From Methylomagnum ishizawai (lineage in GTDB: Bacteria; Pseudomonadota; Gammaproteobacteria; Methylococcales; Methylococcaceae), in the NCBI RefSeq assembly GCF_900155475.1, contig NZ_FXAM01000001.1:2924881-2988880 (forward strand): a DNA stretch of 64,000 nucleotides, written 5' to 3'. Below the pieces are notes generated by a model. The model did no database searches. It was not told where the DNA came from and saw only the letters and a program-made list of their open reading frames with translations. This document shows positions 63,195-64,000 of this stretch, one piece after another. Position 1 is the first letter of the stretch. Each line of letters begins with the position of its first letter. The translations under genes and the position numbers were made by a program.

Positions 63195-64000
63195 TCACGC
63201 GAAATGGCGGGTTTCGCCGCCACCGGCCACGTTCTCGACGCAGCGCCCGCAGATTTCCGGGTGGTCGGGATGGCTGCCGACATTGGCGCGGTGGTGCCAG
63301 CAGCGCACGCATTTGGCGTGCGGGGAGGCCACGGCCCTGAGTTCCAGCCCTTCGATTTCGGTGGGCAGGGTGTTTTCGGCACCAGCCAAGGGCGACAGCT
63401 TCACGCCGGAGGTGATGAACACGAAGCGCAGTTCCTCGCCGACCGGGGCCAGTTTTTCCAGCACGGGTTCGCTGGCGTAAAGCTCGACCTCCGCGCCCAG
63501 CGAGGAGCCGATTTCGTTGCGGACCCGCAGCACTTCCAATTCCTTGCCGACGGCTTCCCGCACCTTCAGCACGAAATCCCAGAAGCCGCGATCCAGGGCC
63601 GCGCCCTCGTCCAGCGGGAACAGGCCGGTGTACCAAGTCTCCAGGAACACCGATTCGGCACGTTCGCCCGGCAGGTAGCGCCAGATTTCATCGGCGGTGT
63701 AACTCAGGATCGGGGCCAGCCAGCGCACCAGGGCTTCGGCGATATGGAACATCGCGGTTTGCCCGGAGCGGCGCGGCAGGCCGTCCTCGGCGCAGGTGTA
63801 CTGGCGGTCCTTCAGCACGTCGAGATAGAAGCTCCCGAGGTCCACCGAACAGAAATGATGCACCCGCTGATAAACCCGGTGGAACTGGTAGCTTTCGTAA
63901 GCCTCGGCGACTTCCCGCTGCAACTGGTAGGCGCGGTCCACGGCCCAGCGGTCCAGGGCCAGCATGTTTTCCGGCGCGACCACGTGCTTGGCGGGATCGA
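63195..64000 (-). CDS. ileS: Isoleucyl-tRNA synthetase, C-terminal part (N-terminus beyond window)
   Basis: The frame runs open past the window end, with 268 codons visible. The anticodon-binding domain is recognisable (YQFHRVYQRVHHFCSVDLGS, then FYLDVLKDRQYT) and the C-terminal zinc knuckle reads CVRCWHHRANVGSHPDHPEI with CGRC after it. This is the class with a zinc-binding tail, as in E. coli IleS. lspA lies immediately downstream. Confidence 0.95.
   Translation of the reverse strand, partial: DPAKHVVAPENMLALDRWAVDRAYQLQREVAEAYESYQFHRVYQRVHHFCSVDLGSFYLDVLKDRQYTCAEDGLPRRSGQTAMFHIAEALVRWLAPILSYTADEIWRYLPGERAESVFLETWYTGLFPLDEGAALDRGFWDFVLKVREAVGKELEVLRVRNEIGSSLGAEVELYASEPVLEKLAPVGEELRFVFITSGVKLSPLAGAENTLPTEIEGLELRAVASPHAKCVRCWHHRANVGSHPDHPEICGRCVENVAGGGETRHFA

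Overview
The window is GC-rich, densely coded bacterial chromosome. Most genes look gammaproteobacterial: surE-pcm order, RecB/RecD, PrfC, CstA, E. coli-like FliA and sigma-54 flagellar promoters, and ileS-lspA. A methanotroph-like member (Methylococcales) is my best guess. It rests mainly on the pair of secreted proteins whose mature chains are predicted to start with His (60.6-62.7 kb) and on the overall gene mix. No rRNA, tRNA or CRISPR array was seen.

Layout. 1-6.6 kb (minus): fliD (cut by the window edge), flaG and a giant flagellin of about 1381 residues behind a near-consensus FliA promoter. 6.7-10.9 kb (minus): an ATP-grasp protein with an N-terminal TPR, a J-domain protein, and a GDT1-type plus ZIP-type metal transporter pair. 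11.1-16 kb (plus): surE-pcm-dedA and a Pat-type protein acetyltransferase. 16.0-17.4 kb: a graveyard of mobile DNA, with a truncated IS3-family element, the tail of another transposase and the tail of a tyrosine recombinase. 17.5-28.4 kb: a PilZ protein, recB, a decayed RES/Xre-type toxin-antitoxin pair, a Tat-exported DUF882 protein, the methionine-salvage operon mtnB-mtnD-mtnC, and recD translationally coupled to a secreted beta-helix protein. No recC is present. 28.5-31.6 kb: an orphan SoxY-like protein, a TPR protein and an unknown membrane protein.

31.8-42.2 kb holds the flagellar rod, hook and ring operon flgBCDEFGHIJ behind a sigma-54 promoter, followed by flgKL, which may have their own FliA promoter. 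This cluster and the fliD-flaG-flagellin block supply the outer half of a flagellum, from rod to filament and cap. 42.2-48.5 kb: prfC, cstA, ilvA and rpiA. 48.6-52.2 kb: one 1204-residue protein, the most interesting object here. It joins a PD-(D/E)XK nuclease-like domain, a STAND/NACHT-like P-loop NTPase and a C-terminal array of near-identical 36-residue repeats. That is the architecture of an Avs-like antiphage sensor.

52.2-60.2 kb: a membrane protein, a GST with a TetR regulator and two matching operator palindromes, Uma2, a quinone oxidoreductase-like enzyme, an NlpC/P60 lipoprotein, a NspC-type polyamine decarboxylase and a DUF1631 protein. 60.2-62.7 kb: a non-coding stretch with two 75-bp direct repeats, then two paralogous secreted proteins. 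62.7-64 kb: lspA and the 3' part of ileS.
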